The notes under the pieces were generated by a model. The model worked only from the letters and a program-made list of their open reading frames with translations. It was not told where the DNA came from and did no database searches. A stretch of 64,000 nt of DNA from Timema cristinae. Lineage: Eukaryota; Arthropoda; Insecta; Phasmatodea; Timematidae. Position 1 is the first letter of the stretch. Each line of letters opens with the position of its first letter. This document shows positions 22,625 to 33,112 of the stretch, piece by piece. The position numbers and the translations under genes are program-made. The DNA lies in assembly GCA_039000515.1 (NCBI GenBank), contig JBCFYV010000100.1:34274421-34338420 (forward strand), read 5' to 3'.

Positions 22625-22800
22625 AAAAAAAGGCTCGTTTAGAGGAAGTTCATCCGTATTATCATTGAGAGGGACTGGGAAAAATAAAGTTAATTGATCA
22701 TACGCGAAAAAATTTATCAAGATATCCCGGATGGGATTCAAACTTGGATCTGTCATCAGAAACTGATGTTATCCTTTCGGCATAGTTCGCGTGCCAACCG
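22625..22800 (-). mobile_element. S2-type SINE, tail truncated
   Basis: Starts inside the body (TCGTTTAGAGGAAGTTCATC) and runs into a decayed tRNA-like head with GGGATTCAAACTTGGATC. It directly follows the previous copy in the same orientation. Confidence 0.6.
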
Positions 22801-22924
22801 ATACACATATATTACAGCTTTCATTGAAAGGGCCTTTTAGAAAACTAAACATTGCTTTGGGTCAAACTGATAACATTTTAATGCATTATTTACTCACCGG
22901 TAGGGCCTATTTACATTACTTACA

Positions 22925-23480
22925 TTACATTAGGCACCCGAAAATTCATTGCCACACTTACAAAAGTACGCCACCTATCCCTGTCTTGAGCTAGTTCTAT
23001 CCAGTCCATCTCATTAACCCTTTCTCTATCTTGAGAGATAGTTCTTATCCCAGTCCACACTCATTAACCCTTTCTCTATCTTGAGATAGTTCTATCCAGT
23101 CCACCTCATTAACCCTATCCCTATCTTGAGATAGTTATATCCAATCCACCTCACTAACCCTATCTCTATCTTGAGATAGTTATATCCAGTCCACCTCATT
23201 AACCCTATCCCTATCTTGAGATAGTTATATCCAGTCCACCTCACTAACCCTATCCCTATCTTGAGATAGTTCTTTCCAGTCCACCTCACTAACCCTATCC
23301 TTATCTTGAGCTAGTTCTATCCATTCCACCTCTTTACATCCTTTCTCTATCTTGAAATAGTTCTTCTATCCAGTCCACCTCTTTACACTTTATATATTTC
23401 AGGTCCATTCTAAAATTATCCTTCAATCTGCGTCTAGATCTTCTCAATAATCTCTCTCCTAGATTACTATCCCATGACTC
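22925..23480 (-). pseudogene. Non-LTR retrotransposon ORF, C-terminal fragment with in-frame minisatellite
   Basis: On the minus strand the sequence ends with codons for AQDRDRWRTFVSVAMNFRVP, a few residues and a TAA stop (22925-22927). This C-terminal tail (QDRDRW..F....MNFRVP) is common in arthropod endonuclease/reverse-transcriptase LINE proteins. Upstream, near 23390-23440, LRRSRRRLKDNFRMDLK is the decayed basic GRPRRRWEDDIKxDL segment. Between them the EVDWIELxQDRDR block is repeated about nine times as a 45-bp (15-codon) unit. Several units carry an in-frame TAA, so it cannot code. After the stop lie ATGTA-type short repeats, reminiscent of RTE-clade 3' ends. No reverse transcriptase or endonuclease domain is present. 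Clade assignment is inference. Confidence 0.8.
22981..23370 (-). repeat. 45-bp minisatellite derived from LINE coding sequence
   Basis: CTATCTTGAG recurs at 23026, 23076, 23121, 23166, 23211, 23256 and 23301 (variants at 22981 and 23347). Spacing is exactly 45 except for one 50-base unit and one 46-base step. Read on the minus strand, each unit encodes DRVNEVDWI(E/stop)LSQDR. Confidence 0.95.
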
Positions 23481-24164
23481 CGCCCGGAGATACGATTGGG
23501 GGACTATTTTATCTTTTCATCAAACTCACGCCCAACGACCACCTCTATCGGCTGTTCACGACTTCTTATCCGATATATTCGCAACCATCCTTAGTATCTG
23601 AAGCTGTATCCTTTTTCCAAAGCCCATGTATGTGGTGCCGTTAGGAATAGTGGCCCAATTAGTGTTATTTAATAGTTATTAAAATACTATCAAACGTGAC
23701 CGTAACAGATCACATGATTTGACGTATGAATTACTAGAACGTAGATAAAAACTTTTCTTCAAGTTTTTATTTGAATGCTTTACTAATATAATTATACAGT
23801 AGTATGGTTCTTCAGTCACCACACTTAGAATTGAACAAGGGAGTCTTAAATGCTAACACTTGACTCCCGTTACTACAAATATGAATCTGCCACAAGTAGG
23901 TCCATTATTGGACAGTAAATGGACGGCTACTGAATTATTTTATTTACAATCTTAGGTCAAAACAGGGTCATAAATACCCTATAATAGGCCTTCTCGACTA
24001 CTCCATCATTGTACTTGTCAGTAAAATTAAAATAAATTGTAATTTTTTTTTTTGCACGATACATCAACTATTTTATAGCCCGTATATAAAACTTGCCTAA
24101 TGGCATAGCCGGTTTTTCCACGTAACTAATACACCATGAAGGGGCAACTTAAATCGAGTTGGGA
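23481..24164. other. Unassigned; possible decayed LINE upstream of the C-terminal fragment
   Basis: 23481-23640 may be the decayed upstream part of the minus-strand LINE, but no motif is certain. The remainder is AT-rich with no shared repeat. Confidence 0.35.
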
Positions 24165-24345
24165 CTCGCTGGTGGCTGTTGTGGGGTGTGGGGGTATCCG
24201 GTTTATATGTCGTTTAGACTAGTCTGGTGACTAAAGGGCTGAGGATCGAATACCGACCGGGTGAAAGCTTACTTTGGGAGTTTTGTTCTTAAAAGGTAAT
24301 CTGTTTCCTTTTCATCATTATCTCAACACCATTAGCGTAATTGCG
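24165..24345 (+). mobile_element. S2-type SINE, degenerate
   Basis: TCGTTTAGACTAGTCTGGTG, GGATCGAATACCGACCGGGT (B-box region) and AACACCATTAGCGTAATTGC (tail). Much of the body is lost. Confidence 0.55.
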
Positions 24346-25064
24346 AACGGAAAGACAAGACAAGTAGTAGGATTGTGTGAAATCAAAACAGGTTTGGGTT
24401 TCTTGTCATAAACAAGAAAATACACTTTAGGTTTTTGTTCTTACTTTTATTGACTTATTTGGCAGGTAATTTTTACACTGGCCTACTGACAACCTTTGAA
24501 TCCGGTCAAACTCCTTAGCTCGATGACTGATGATAATGTAACCTCCACGTGGTGGGTTTTTTTCCTTCGTTAAATGACGCTATGCCTTTGGGCCATGCGG
24601 TGATCTAATATTTTATGTGCAATAGGCCCCTTTAGGATCCTCCCGGGCCGACCATTTCGCTTCTAAAGTAATCTTAACCGTTGTAAAGCGATGTTCGGGG
24701 AGTATAAAGTGGTTCATGCCTAGGGTGATTCAGGATTGCGTCAAGAAGATTATTTGTCGAGGTAGTGTATGTGTACTATATTTTGTTTATAACACACTTG
24801 TGGGACTTTTAAACTTTTTGTTGTTTTCCAGTGGTTTTTTCTGGGATATTTGATTTTCCTTTCTTAACACATACCCGAACTATAAAATAACTTAATCTAA
24901 GGAAGTACGCGTAATACTACACACAGCTGCAACACAATCATTATTTCCATAGTAAAAGGAATGAAATATCGTTACTTAATTAGTCAATATATTCATCAGT
25001 ACCTCAAAGGATCTCCCGGAACGGTGTTCACACTGCCTATGGGGTAAGTCTCGCAATTACCAGC
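24346..25064. other. Unassigned DNA
   Basis: Moderately AT-rich. No shared repeat or open frame of interest. Confidence 0.45.
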
Positions 25065-25160
25065 TACGGGGAATTTGAGGCTCGAAATGGCGTCTAGGAC
25101 ACATTTTCCCGCCCTGCTGATATAGGGGCTTTAACCATTATACTACCCATCTCGTCCTAC
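25065..25160 (-). other. tRNA-like sequence
   Basis: On the minus strand GGGTAGTATAATGGTTAAAG resembles an A-box region and ATTTCGAGCCTCAAATTCCC a B-box region, about 50 bases apart. The arms do not pair into a convincing cloverleaf. Probably a SINE head or tRNA relic. Confidence 0.35.
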
Positions 25161-25184
25161 CCTCTTAGATGATTTTATAACCTA

Positions 25185-25409
25185 CAGTAGCTCCATATCT
25201 TCTTTGGTACTGGCTGAAGCTCACAGCTGACTTCTGACGGTCAACATTTAGGTATATGTATACATTTTGACAGTCAGAAGTGACAGCTGCTAAAGACATG
25301 ATTTTGCAGATAATATGGTTCGGAGTAGGGATACATAATTTGGTCTGGTAACTTTTCAAAGCCTCAGCTGTGAGCTGTCAATCAGCACCAAAGAAGCCAT
25401 GGGCTATTG
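25185..25409 (+). mobile_element. TA-flanked MITE, family M, copy 3
   Basis: CAGTAGCTCCATATCTTCTT to AGAAGCCATGGGCTATTG, with TA at both flanks (25183-25184, 25410-25411). The middle CATGATTTTGCAGATAATAT matches the other copies. Confidence 0.88.
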
Positions 25410-25411
25410 TA

Positions 25412-26605
25412 TATTACCTTGTGACTATCCTCTACTGCACTATTTATTGTGTTATCTTGAGACGATGTCAATGCGCTCTAACGAGCCTTTACTGCACTAG
25501 CTACAGACAACTCTTAGTGGACTCGGTTGTAGTGAACATTCGGCTATAGTGAACCTAATTCATTTATCCCAACCCACATACATTTCAATGTGTGATAGAA
25601 AATTCGTTTATAATGAACCCTCAACTTTGGTTTTAGTGATACATACGTCAAATAAATCACAAACATGGATTTTTTATAATTGTCTTTAAAAAAAATAGAG
25701 CGTTAGGATTTATTGTTGTTTTCTAAAAAGTTTTATAACCCATTTGTGTCTGGTTTTGGAACAAAGATATCTGTGTGGTCGTGCCAACAGGAAGCGTTCG
25801 AACGTGCGTATATCTCGGAGAGGACTTTCCTTTTCTTTGTTGAAACTTAAATAAGAGAATGAGATAAATTATTTCGAAATCAAGGTGATCTGTGTGCTTT
25901 CAAACGGGTGCTGTTTTTAACGCTGTTTCGACAGGTTTACTACATTTTGAAAAATAGCCATTAATAACGGTGATAAAATTGATTATCTTTTTAAGACCAA
26001 ATAACCTAGTTTATTGAATACGAAGGAAATAGAATTGAACCCTTTGAAAAATTTTATTTATGGTTTTGCGTTCGTTTAAACTTCTTGAGCGCTCTATGTA
26101 TAACGTAAACACGTTTTCGCCGTGTTGCCATAAATTTGCACGATTAATTCCTCAGTAAACAAACTTCTTCTTTGGTTTTCTTGTTACAAAATAGATTAAT
26201 ACACTCAAATATTCAGTGTTCGTTCGATGATTTTACATGGATTTTTGAGAATCACGAATAATATACTTTATATTAAACTAATTTTTCTCCAACATCACAA
26301 ATAAAAATTTTTTTTATACCACTGGTTTTAGTTAGAAAAAGTGTGTGGTGTTTCCGAGATTAGCTTCTCAGAATTCCAAAATTGGCTCGGAAACTTAGTT
26401 CACAGATAATCGATAAAAGAAAATGGTAAAAACCCAACTAGATTGAGGCACGGAAAAGCCGTAAAAAGAATAGCCCGTGCCCGAGTTTGGTGAAATCATC
26501 TACTAGAGCTAATAATATTACAATTTCCGAAAAATTTAAATTGTGCCAATTTACTGTTAATGTGAATTAAGTAATATAATTGGAGAACTGTACTAAATAT
26601 ATATT
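25412..26605. other. Unassigned AT-rich DNA
   Basis: No shared repeat. Composition is uniformly AT-rich with scattered T runs. Confidence 0.5.
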
Positions 26606-26653
26606 TTAGCACCGTGTCTTACTACCCGTTCAGGCTACAGCTTTATGTACTAA
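26606..26653 (-). mobile_element. S2B SINE tail, left of the Helitron insertion
   Basis: TTAGCACCGTGTCTTACTAC, CGTTCAGGCTACAGCTTTAT then GTACTAA. The rest of the SINE is displaced to 27132-27330. Confidence 0.9.
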
Positions 26654-27131
26654 CTAGATAGCTGTTGCCCGCGGCTTTGCTTGCGTGGAAGTTGATTATA
26701 TACAAATACGAAAATATACATATGTATTTACAGATTAATTTAAAATATTACGTTACGTTGATGACCATAACTTGACCTCAGATCAAAAATAATGCAAGTC
26801 CGATACAAACTTTCACCCCCTTTTTTCATCCCTTATTAAATAAAATTTCCAAAATTCCTGAAACACGTATTTATTTGTTTTACGTCAATAACCGAAATAC
26901 AAAATTTTGTTTGTGTAACTTTCAAAATGACGGACTTTCATACATTTTATCATCCCCTATTTTGACCCTTTTGGGGTGGAATTTTCTAAAATCCTTTCTT
27001 AGTGGGTGCCTACATAACAAAATGAATATACAGTCCGAATTTCATGCTTGTAGCCTTGATAGTTTGCGCTCGGCGATGATGAATCAGTCAGTCAGTCAGT
27101 CAGTCAGGACATGTTATTTTATAAGTATAGA
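26654..27131 (-). mobile_element. Non-autonomous Helitron H1, copy 1 (478 bp), nested in a SINE
   Basis: Read on the minus strand it starts with TCTATACTTATAAAATAA and ends with CTAG after a GC-rich hairpin region (GCGAGCAAAGCCGCGGGC). It sits between A and T without target duplication. TC start, CTRR end, a 3' hairpin and an AT target are the Helitron hallmarks. The GCTGTTGCCCGCGGCTTTGC motif and a GTCA microsatellite near one end resemble the Lep1-type Helitrons of insects. A 98-codon plus frame inside is shared with copy 2 but has no Rep or helicase motif. Confidence 0.9.
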
Positions 27132-27330
27132 TTACGCTAATAGTTTTAGGGACTATGTAGATTATATGTAAAGGAAGTCGACCCGCACTTGCGTGGAAGG
27201 AGAAAGGAAAACAATTTTTGGAAAATAATCCTCGGTACACCCAACCGAGATTCGAACCTCATCTACCAGTTATTGGTAGTCTAGTCTAAGACAATAGTAG
27301 CGCGTTATACCACGCGGCCACCGAAGCGGG
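27132..27330 (-). mobile_element. S2B SINE, right part after the Helitron
   Basis: TTACGCTAATAGTTTTAGGG continues the tail. Body CCCGCACTTGCGTGGAAGGA; head ATACCACGCGGCCACCGAAG then CGGGT. Joining GTACTAA and TTACGCTAA restores the usual S2 tail exactly. Confidence 0.9.
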
Positions 27331-27587
27331 TTAGTAAATATTCAACTTTAGGAATATTTATACTAAAAATATATCAGCCTCTCATATATATTTACGAATT
27401 TCAAACAATGACCAACTACCACTGAGATGTACAATATATGATATTTGTTTTAATATAGCCTATATGAATTTTATATTAGTCATCGTGTCAAGGGGCTCAT
27501 AGGTGTGATTATTCCTCCGGGGACCATTAAAGTCTAAACCATTTCTGAACCAACTTATTAATTCAACACACATCAAGCTTATTTTTA

Positions 27588-27815
27588 CCCGCTTCAGTGG
27601 TTTAATAACCAAAGGTGTCGGCTACTCTCGCATTACACTCGACTGCCGATGACGGGAGTACCAGTGATCAAATCCCAGTCGGGTGAACCGAGGGTGAATT
27701 TTCAAAAAAAAAATTTTTTTTCTCCCTCACTCAAATACGGGTACACTTCCTCTAAATTCAACCTTCCTCATCTCTGCCATGTAAGCGTATAGCCCTAATG
27801 GGTAGTAAGGCACGT
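27588..27815 (+). mobile_element. S2B SINE
   Basis: The head CCCGCTTCAGTGGTTTAATA is decayed at the A-box. GACTGCCGATGACGGGAGTA, then GATCAAATCCCAGTCGGGT, carries the damaged B-box. Tail ATGGGTAGTAAGGCACG, then T16. Confidence 0.85.
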
Positions 27816-28705
27816 TTTTTTTTTTTTTTTAAAAGCCAGCGTCTTTAGAACATAAACAGTACCCAGTCCCCTTGTGAACGAGGGGGGATATTTCTATTTT
27901 ATAAATGTCACAGAGACGGGAGTCGAGTCCAGCCTCGTCAGCTCGGTAGACAGCCGTGCCAAGGTGCTTGACAACGTGAGGTGAAAGTGGGTGGGATACA
28001 CATGAATGGAAGTTCACTAACAGTCTGGTCCCAGGCGCGGCTAACCCCTTTTGTCCAAAACGTTTATAAATAAGATTGAAAAAAAGAAAAATCCAATCTG
28101 ATAAATATGTTTACTACCTTTTGTAAACTTAAGCTCTTATTTACTGACGTCTAGGTTGAATGACCCCTTGAAGAGACTGAGGTAAGTACACATCTGGCAG
28201 GACTAAACCCTTTGTAAACAAATGACAAATCGTAAAGTATGATGAGGAAATATCTAAGAAGCTAGGTTTCACTTTGCTTTCTACCAAATTTTAAAGATTT
28301 ACTACTGGTAAACCAATAATTAATTGGCTGGTATATTGAGTTAAAGTAAGCATGCTAAATCAATAACATATTTTTTTTTAAACAAATTCTGACATTCAAG
28401 ATAATTTTATACATGCATCTTTTTGCTTTGGGTAATTAATTAGGGCTCTTGGATACAGAAACTATTTGTAGAGGTGTGATTTTTTTTTAGTTTGATCTAT
28501 TGGCTAGCAAGTGAGTGGAGGAAACCATTTTGTAGGATCGGATTGCCGTGTTAAAATTATTATTTTTCGTTAGATTTACTTTAATTTATTTATACACGAC
28601 AGCAACACTTGAAGCGACATAACAAAGTTAACACCACTCGTGTGCACGTGCCTAAATCAATGCTGCCCGACTTAGTAAACGAGGACACATTAAAAAATTA
28701 CCTTC
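27816..28705. other. Unassigned DNA
   Basis: 27840-28020 is more GC-balanced and holds a 62-codon minus frame without a recognised domain. Short T and A runs follow. Confidence 0.45.
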
Positions 28706-29190
28706 TATCTCTCTCTCTCTCTCTCTCTCACTGTTATATATATATATCTATATTAGTTATATATATAGATATATAATATCATATAGATATATATAGATAT
28801 ATAACATACTATAGTTTATAAACTATACATTATATATAATATTATTATATATATATATAAAACTATCATATATATATATATATAAACTATACTATATATA
28901 TATAATATAAATATACTATATATATATTTATTAAACTATACATATTATATTTATATAAACTATACATATATATTATTTATATAAACTATACATATATAAA
29001 TATAAAACTATATATATATATATATATAATAAACTACATATATATATTTATATAAACTATAATATATATATAAAACTATATATATATTTAATAAATCTAA
29101 CATATATAAATAAAATATACTATATATACAGATAGAGATATCGATATATATGTGTTATATAGATATAGATATCGATATATATATATATAG
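28706..29190. repeat. (CT)n then a long degenerate TA array
   Basis: About 20 bases of CT are followed by roughly 450 bases of TA-rich repeat. ATAAACTATA and TATATATA units recur, and it ends in GATATCGATATATA motifs. Confidence 0.95.
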
Positions 29191-29345
29191 GGTGGATATT
29201 AAAATATGGTGAAACTTTGGCCTTTAAAACTTAAAAAATTTCGTAATAAAGAACAGTCATGATGCTTATAAAAGTCATTGAAACACTAGACAAGATACAA
29301 TTATTGTTTATAAATTCACCATTACTACATTTTAATATCAGCTCA
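29191..29345. mobile_element. Candidate short TIR MITE
   Basis: GGATATTAAAATATGGTGAA at the left pairs imperfectly with the reverse complement of the right end, TGATATTAAAATGTAGTAAT then GGTGAA. It is embedded between TA arrays, so the flanking duplication cannot be judged. Confidence 0.5.
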
Positions 29346-29722
29346 GCAATTGGTTTTTTCACTTTCTAAGGTAACCATATATATATATATATATCGATGC
29401 CGATAGTTGACAATTGCAGTAAGTGTGAGAGTGATTTATCAGTCGGTGAACATTTGTATTTGAATATTATGAATTTCATCGTTGAAAAAGTGTTTCACAA
29501 AAATATGTGCTCCCGAGCATTGGGTACATCGTAAGTCCAAAGTTCCTTAATTTTGAATAACACTTTCTTGGTATTAATTTTATCTATAGCGCACTTTCTG
29601 AACTGACTGATTTTGTCAGCACACAACTTAACTTAAAATCTAGAACATATACAACATCCAACCCCCAGCCGTTAATTCATTGTGATAAGGTAAGCCCACA
29701 TTTCATCAATGATATATTTTTA
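29346..29722. other. Unassigned AT-rich DNA
   Basis: A TA run at 29378-29394. No shared repeat recognised. Confidence 0.45.
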
Positions 29723-29798
29723 GCCCATGCCGGGAATTGAACCAGGGACCTTTAGCTCAGTAAACAGACACGCCACCATCTGAGCTACAATGTCAGAC
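29723..29798 (-). pseudogene. tRNA-like sequence (tRNA relic or SINE head)
   Basis: On the minus strand TAGCTCAGATGG is a good A-box and GGTTCAATTCC a good B-box, with spacing about right for a tRNA. The 5' acceptor side (near TGACATTG) does not pair well with the 3' side (GGCATGGGC), and the anticodon arm is ambiguous. A functional tRNA is unlikely. Confidence 0.5.
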
Positions 29799-30000
29799 AG
29801 TAATTAAATATATATATTCTACTTTTTTTTTTATTCAACCAGTATAAAAGGTTCGATTGCAAATCACGCAGTTCCAGTTGAAGGTTAAGTTTTCATTGCT
29901 GAGCATGCGCTTTGAAACGAGACATCTAACGTTGATAAAATGAAATGCACTTGAAGTCGTGCTTGGGAAGATAGGTTCGCACTCGCTCATGTCTTTCGAA

Positions 30001-30027
30001 TAGCTTTTTTTTTTTTTTTTTTTTTTT
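30001..30027 (+). repeat. Poly(T) run with a leading AGC interruption
   Basis: TAGC followed by more than twenty T. A 78-codon minus frame through here gains its lysine run from this tract. Confidence 0.9.
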
Positions 30028-30084
30028 GCGGGATGTAAATCATCCATAGCCCACACACAGGATGGCCGCACAAAATCGTTCCGC

Positions 30085-30300
30085 GGACAGGCTGGTCTAA
30101 ATAATACAGCTCATTTATTCTGGTTTTACTGGTGATAATTATATCTCAGGTTCGAATCCTGGCCGGGCGTGCTGAAAGTGACTTTCCCTAAATGATTTTC
30201 CTACTTTGCCTTCACGCAAATGCGGATACATATCTTACATTCTAACATGCTTGCTACAAACTAATTGACGTTCACCCAAATGGGTAGTAAGACGTGTGGG
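30085..30300 (+). mobile_element. S2-type SINE, degenerate head
   Basis: CAGGTTCGAATCCTGGCCGG (B-box); body CACGCAAATGCGGATACATA; tail AAATGGGTAGTAAGACGTGT then G4. Confidence 0.8.
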
Positions 30301-30569
30301 GGGAAAAAATAAACAGATGAAGATACATAAAGTGGTTCGTTTGTCGTTTTGGAAACTACATATTTATTTTTTATATCTTCTTGAATGTTCATATTTTAGA
30401 GAAAACATAAGAGAATTAACACTATAGCACTAAGTTGTAAATCAAAGCGTTGCGAGATCTTAGCATGTGGTCACGAAGTTTAAGGCGTAAGTATTGCAAT
30501 AGATTGGATTAGAAGACTCGGTGCATTAGGAACATCTTTCAAACATTTGATATATCACTTTTTTTTAAT

Positions 30570-30670
30570 CATCTCTCCACTGTAATGTGGGTGCACTTCC
30601 TCTAAACTACCTTTCTCTTCCGTATTCTTAAGATTAATTCGCTACTAGCCCTATTGGTAAGAGTAATAAT
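30570..30670 (+). mobile_element. S2 SINE 3' fragment, degenerate
   Basis: CTCTCCACTGTAATGTGGGT and GCACTTCCTCTAAACTACCT match the S2 body. The tail is eroded (GCCCTATTGGTAAGAGTAAT). No head. Confidence 0.6.
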
Positions 30671-31348
30671 GTAAAAAAATTCTAATTCCTATTTTTCGGG
30701 TCAGATCCATACTTGCAACATTGTCACAAATAATCATTTATATATAGAATTAGTTTTTTACTATCTTTCACCCCTATAATAGAGAAAGTATTGTGAACTT
30801 CAAAAAATGTGGCGCTCAAGATTTTGATTAGTCTTTCATTGATTAAAAATAAATCATTATTTTTAATTTACTAAGCAAATCTCAACCATTTTTGAATATT
30901 TATCATTAGCATAGTGGTTTTTATTAAAAGCAACTTTTTAAGGTGGGAAAAATGTGTTGGTCAGATTCTTAATGCGTGCAATAAATATCAATTGTCGAGA
31001 TTACTGTGCGTGGAAAATTAAACGTTTTGTTCTAAAAATCTTTTTTAAATCATGATCCTAACTACTAGAGCTACCATTAAAACTGTCGGGAGTTGAGACG
31101 CAACCCAACTAACACGCCCGATTTATTACCAACAAGTGGTCTCTTAATATTTTCTCCTTTTACACGAACTCAAGTGTAACATTTTACACACCAGGGATTA
31201 AAAATATGGACGTGGTGGTATGAAATCTAATACATTTCTTTTTCTTTTGCTTACAGGTAGGTGGATCCAAAAAGTGTTCTACTCGAAGTTGCAATGTTGT
31301 TCTCTTGGTCTGGAGATAATCATTAAAGGGGTATGTAATATAAGCAAC
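30671..31348. other. Unassigned AT-rich DNA
   Basis: No shared repeat. Around 31070-31120, GGGAGTTGAGACGCAACCCA has faint tRNA-like character but no paired box. Confidence 0.45.
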
Positions 31349-31350
31349 TA

Positions 31351-31583
31351 GAGTAGCCCCATGGCTTCTTTGGTACTGACTGACAACTCACAGCTGACTT
31401 CTGACAGTCAACATATAGGTATATGCCAAAAAATTTACTGTCAGAAGTGACAGCTGCTAAACACATGTTTTTGCAGATCATACGATTCGGCATAGGATAC
31501 ATAATTTGGTCTGATAACTTTTCAAAGCCGTCAGCTTTCACTGAGAGCTGTCAGTCAGCCCCAAAGAAGCTATGAGGCTGCTG
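31351..31583 (+). mobile_element. TA-flanked MITE, family M, copy 4
   Basis: GAGTAGCCCCATGGCTTCTT to AGAAGCTATGAGGCTGCTG, with TA at 31349-31350 and 31584-31585. The interior has CATGTTTTTGCAGATCATAC and TTCGGCATAGGATACATAAT. Confidence 0.9.
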
Positions 31584-31623
31584 TACGTACGGTTACTACG
31601 ATTGCCTCTTTAATTGTGTACAC

Positions 31624-31900
31624 GGTGACCTGGTGGTCTAGGGGTAAGGTGTCAGACTTCTGTGCTGGCGGCTGGGGTTCTATCCTCGGTCCCGGTAAAG
31701 ATTTATCTGATTACCAAACCCTTCCTTCACCTCTGACAAGACATCTTGTGAATGTGGGGAATGCCAGGCCTCCACCGTGGTTCGTATTCCACGTTAAACT
31801 GTAGGTCCTTCCATTTCATCTCACAATCACCCTACCATTACACATTAGCGTAAGTGCGTATAACCCGAATGGGTAGTAAGACGCGGTGCTATAAAAATAA
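31624..31900 (+). mobile_element. S1 SINE, full length, with 13-bp target duplication
   Basis: Head GTGACCTGGTGGTCTAGGGG, with GGTTCTATCC at the B-box. Short body form GACAAGACATCTTGTG; tail ACGCGGTGCTATAAAAATAA. Flanks TAATTGTGTACAC at 31611-31623 and 31901-31913 are identical. Confidence 0.96.
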
Positions 31901-31974
31901 TAATTGTGTACACACTGTTGCAATATAAGCTCGTACCTCTCGTAAAAATAAGGTAATACTAATAATGATACTTA

Positions 31975-32015
31975 GCATCGCGTCATACTACCTGTTCGTG
32001 TATACGCTTAAGTAC

Positions 32016-32016
<1 letters not shown>
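31975..32016 (-). mobile_element. S2A SINE tail, left of the nested S1
   Basis: AGCATCGCGTCATACTACCT, GTTCGTGTATACGCTTAAGT then ACT. The remainder follows the S1 insertion. Confidence 0.88.
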
Positions 32017-32047
<31 letters not shown>

Positions 32048-32202
32048 TATTATTATTATTATTAAGCACCGCGTCTTACTACCCGTTCGGGTTATACGCA
32101 CTTACGCTAATGTATAATGGTAGGGTGATTGTGAGATGAAATTTAAGGACCTACAGTTTAACGTGGAATCCGAACCACGGTGGTGGCCTTGCATTCCCCA
32201 CA
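32017..32202 (-). mobile_element. S1 SINE, 5'-truncated, inserted in the S2A tail
   Basis: Long (TTA)n tail, AGCACCGCGTCTTACTACCC and body to GGTGGTGGCCTTGCATTCC. The head and half of the body are absent. Flanks AAGTACT (32010-32016, 32203-32209) are the duplicated S2 tail. 5' truncation with intact duplication is typical of target-primed reverse transcription. Confidence 0.93.
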
Positions 32203-32412
32203 AAGTACTAATTACTCTAACGAGTAAGGAATTGGTTAGGTTGAATATAGAGGAAGTGAACCCGCATTCACGTGGAGGAAGAGTGAAAATCCATTTTGGG
32301 AAATAACCTCCATTTCACCCGAGTGAGATTCGAGCCTGGATCTCCCCGTCCTCGGCAGTCTAGCTCAACACGAAGCTAGCGCATCAGCTAACAACGCCAT
32401 TGAGGCGGGTGA
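32203..32412 (-). mobile_element. S2A SINE, right part
   Basis: AAGTACTAATTACTCTAACG resumes the tail. Body ACCCGCATTCACGTGGAGGA; head GCGCATCAGCTAACAACGCC then ATTGAGGCGGGT. Confidence 0.9.
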
Positions 32413-32937
32413 AACATTAGAAGCATGTCATTATATGCATGCACAGTCCAGTTTGTATATGTGTAGTCTTACAGCTAGAAAATTTTACTTATGCTACTTT
32501 CACGCTTATATATGTGATCTGCAGCTGTCCCTATTGATATATATATAATACCACTTTATAATAAATATTATAATATTACTGATGGATTAGTCCAATGTTT
32601 TCATGTTGGCTCCAATAAAACTTGGACTATATTATACTGTATATGTTAGGAGGAACTGTCTTCTTCACAACGTCATATAAGGCAAGGTTAAGGGAAAGAG
32701 GAGCTTAGAAAGGAGCGGGATTTAAATATTTAATGACTTGAAGGAAAGAAGAAAATTCCGAAAGTTAAGGGCAGAGGCTAGGGCGCATTGTTGGTCTAAT
32801 TTCACTGACATTAGGATTTTGCATGTATTAGGACAGAACACATAATAATAAATGTATTTATTTACACCTATGAAAGACTAGTAGCTCAAGAAAGGGATAT
32901 ATGGCGACTTCTAATGCATAGTGAGTAAGTAATATAA
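32413..32937. other. Unassigned AT-rich DNA
   Basis: Short TA runs (around 32538). A purine-rich patch lies at 32660-32770. No shared repeat. Confidence 0.45.
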
Positions 32938-32977
32938 CTACTATATATTTATATATATATATATAAAAAACTACTTT

Positions 32978-33008
<31 letters not shown>

Positions 33009-33098
33009 ATAACTACTTTTATATATATATGATTTACACACACGATATATATAATATATATAATATATATATATATATTATATATATATATATTATAT
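32938..33098. repeat. TA microsatellite array
   Basis: Repeated TATATATA blocks are separated by ACTACTTTTATATATA units, which produces a low-complexity 61-codon minus frame. Confidence 0.95.
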
Positions 33099-33112
33099 AA
33101 GAATATATTTTG

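Noticed and set aside
23092..23289. 65-codon minus frame of a repeated RWTGYNYLKIGIGL unit
   Set aside because: This is the wrong phase of the 45-bp LINE-derived minisatellite. The ancestral reading frame is the EVDWI...QDRDR one.
22981..23370. CRISPR-like array
   Set aside because: The units are contiguous with no unique spacers, and the sequence is LINE coding sequence. The host is eukaryotic.
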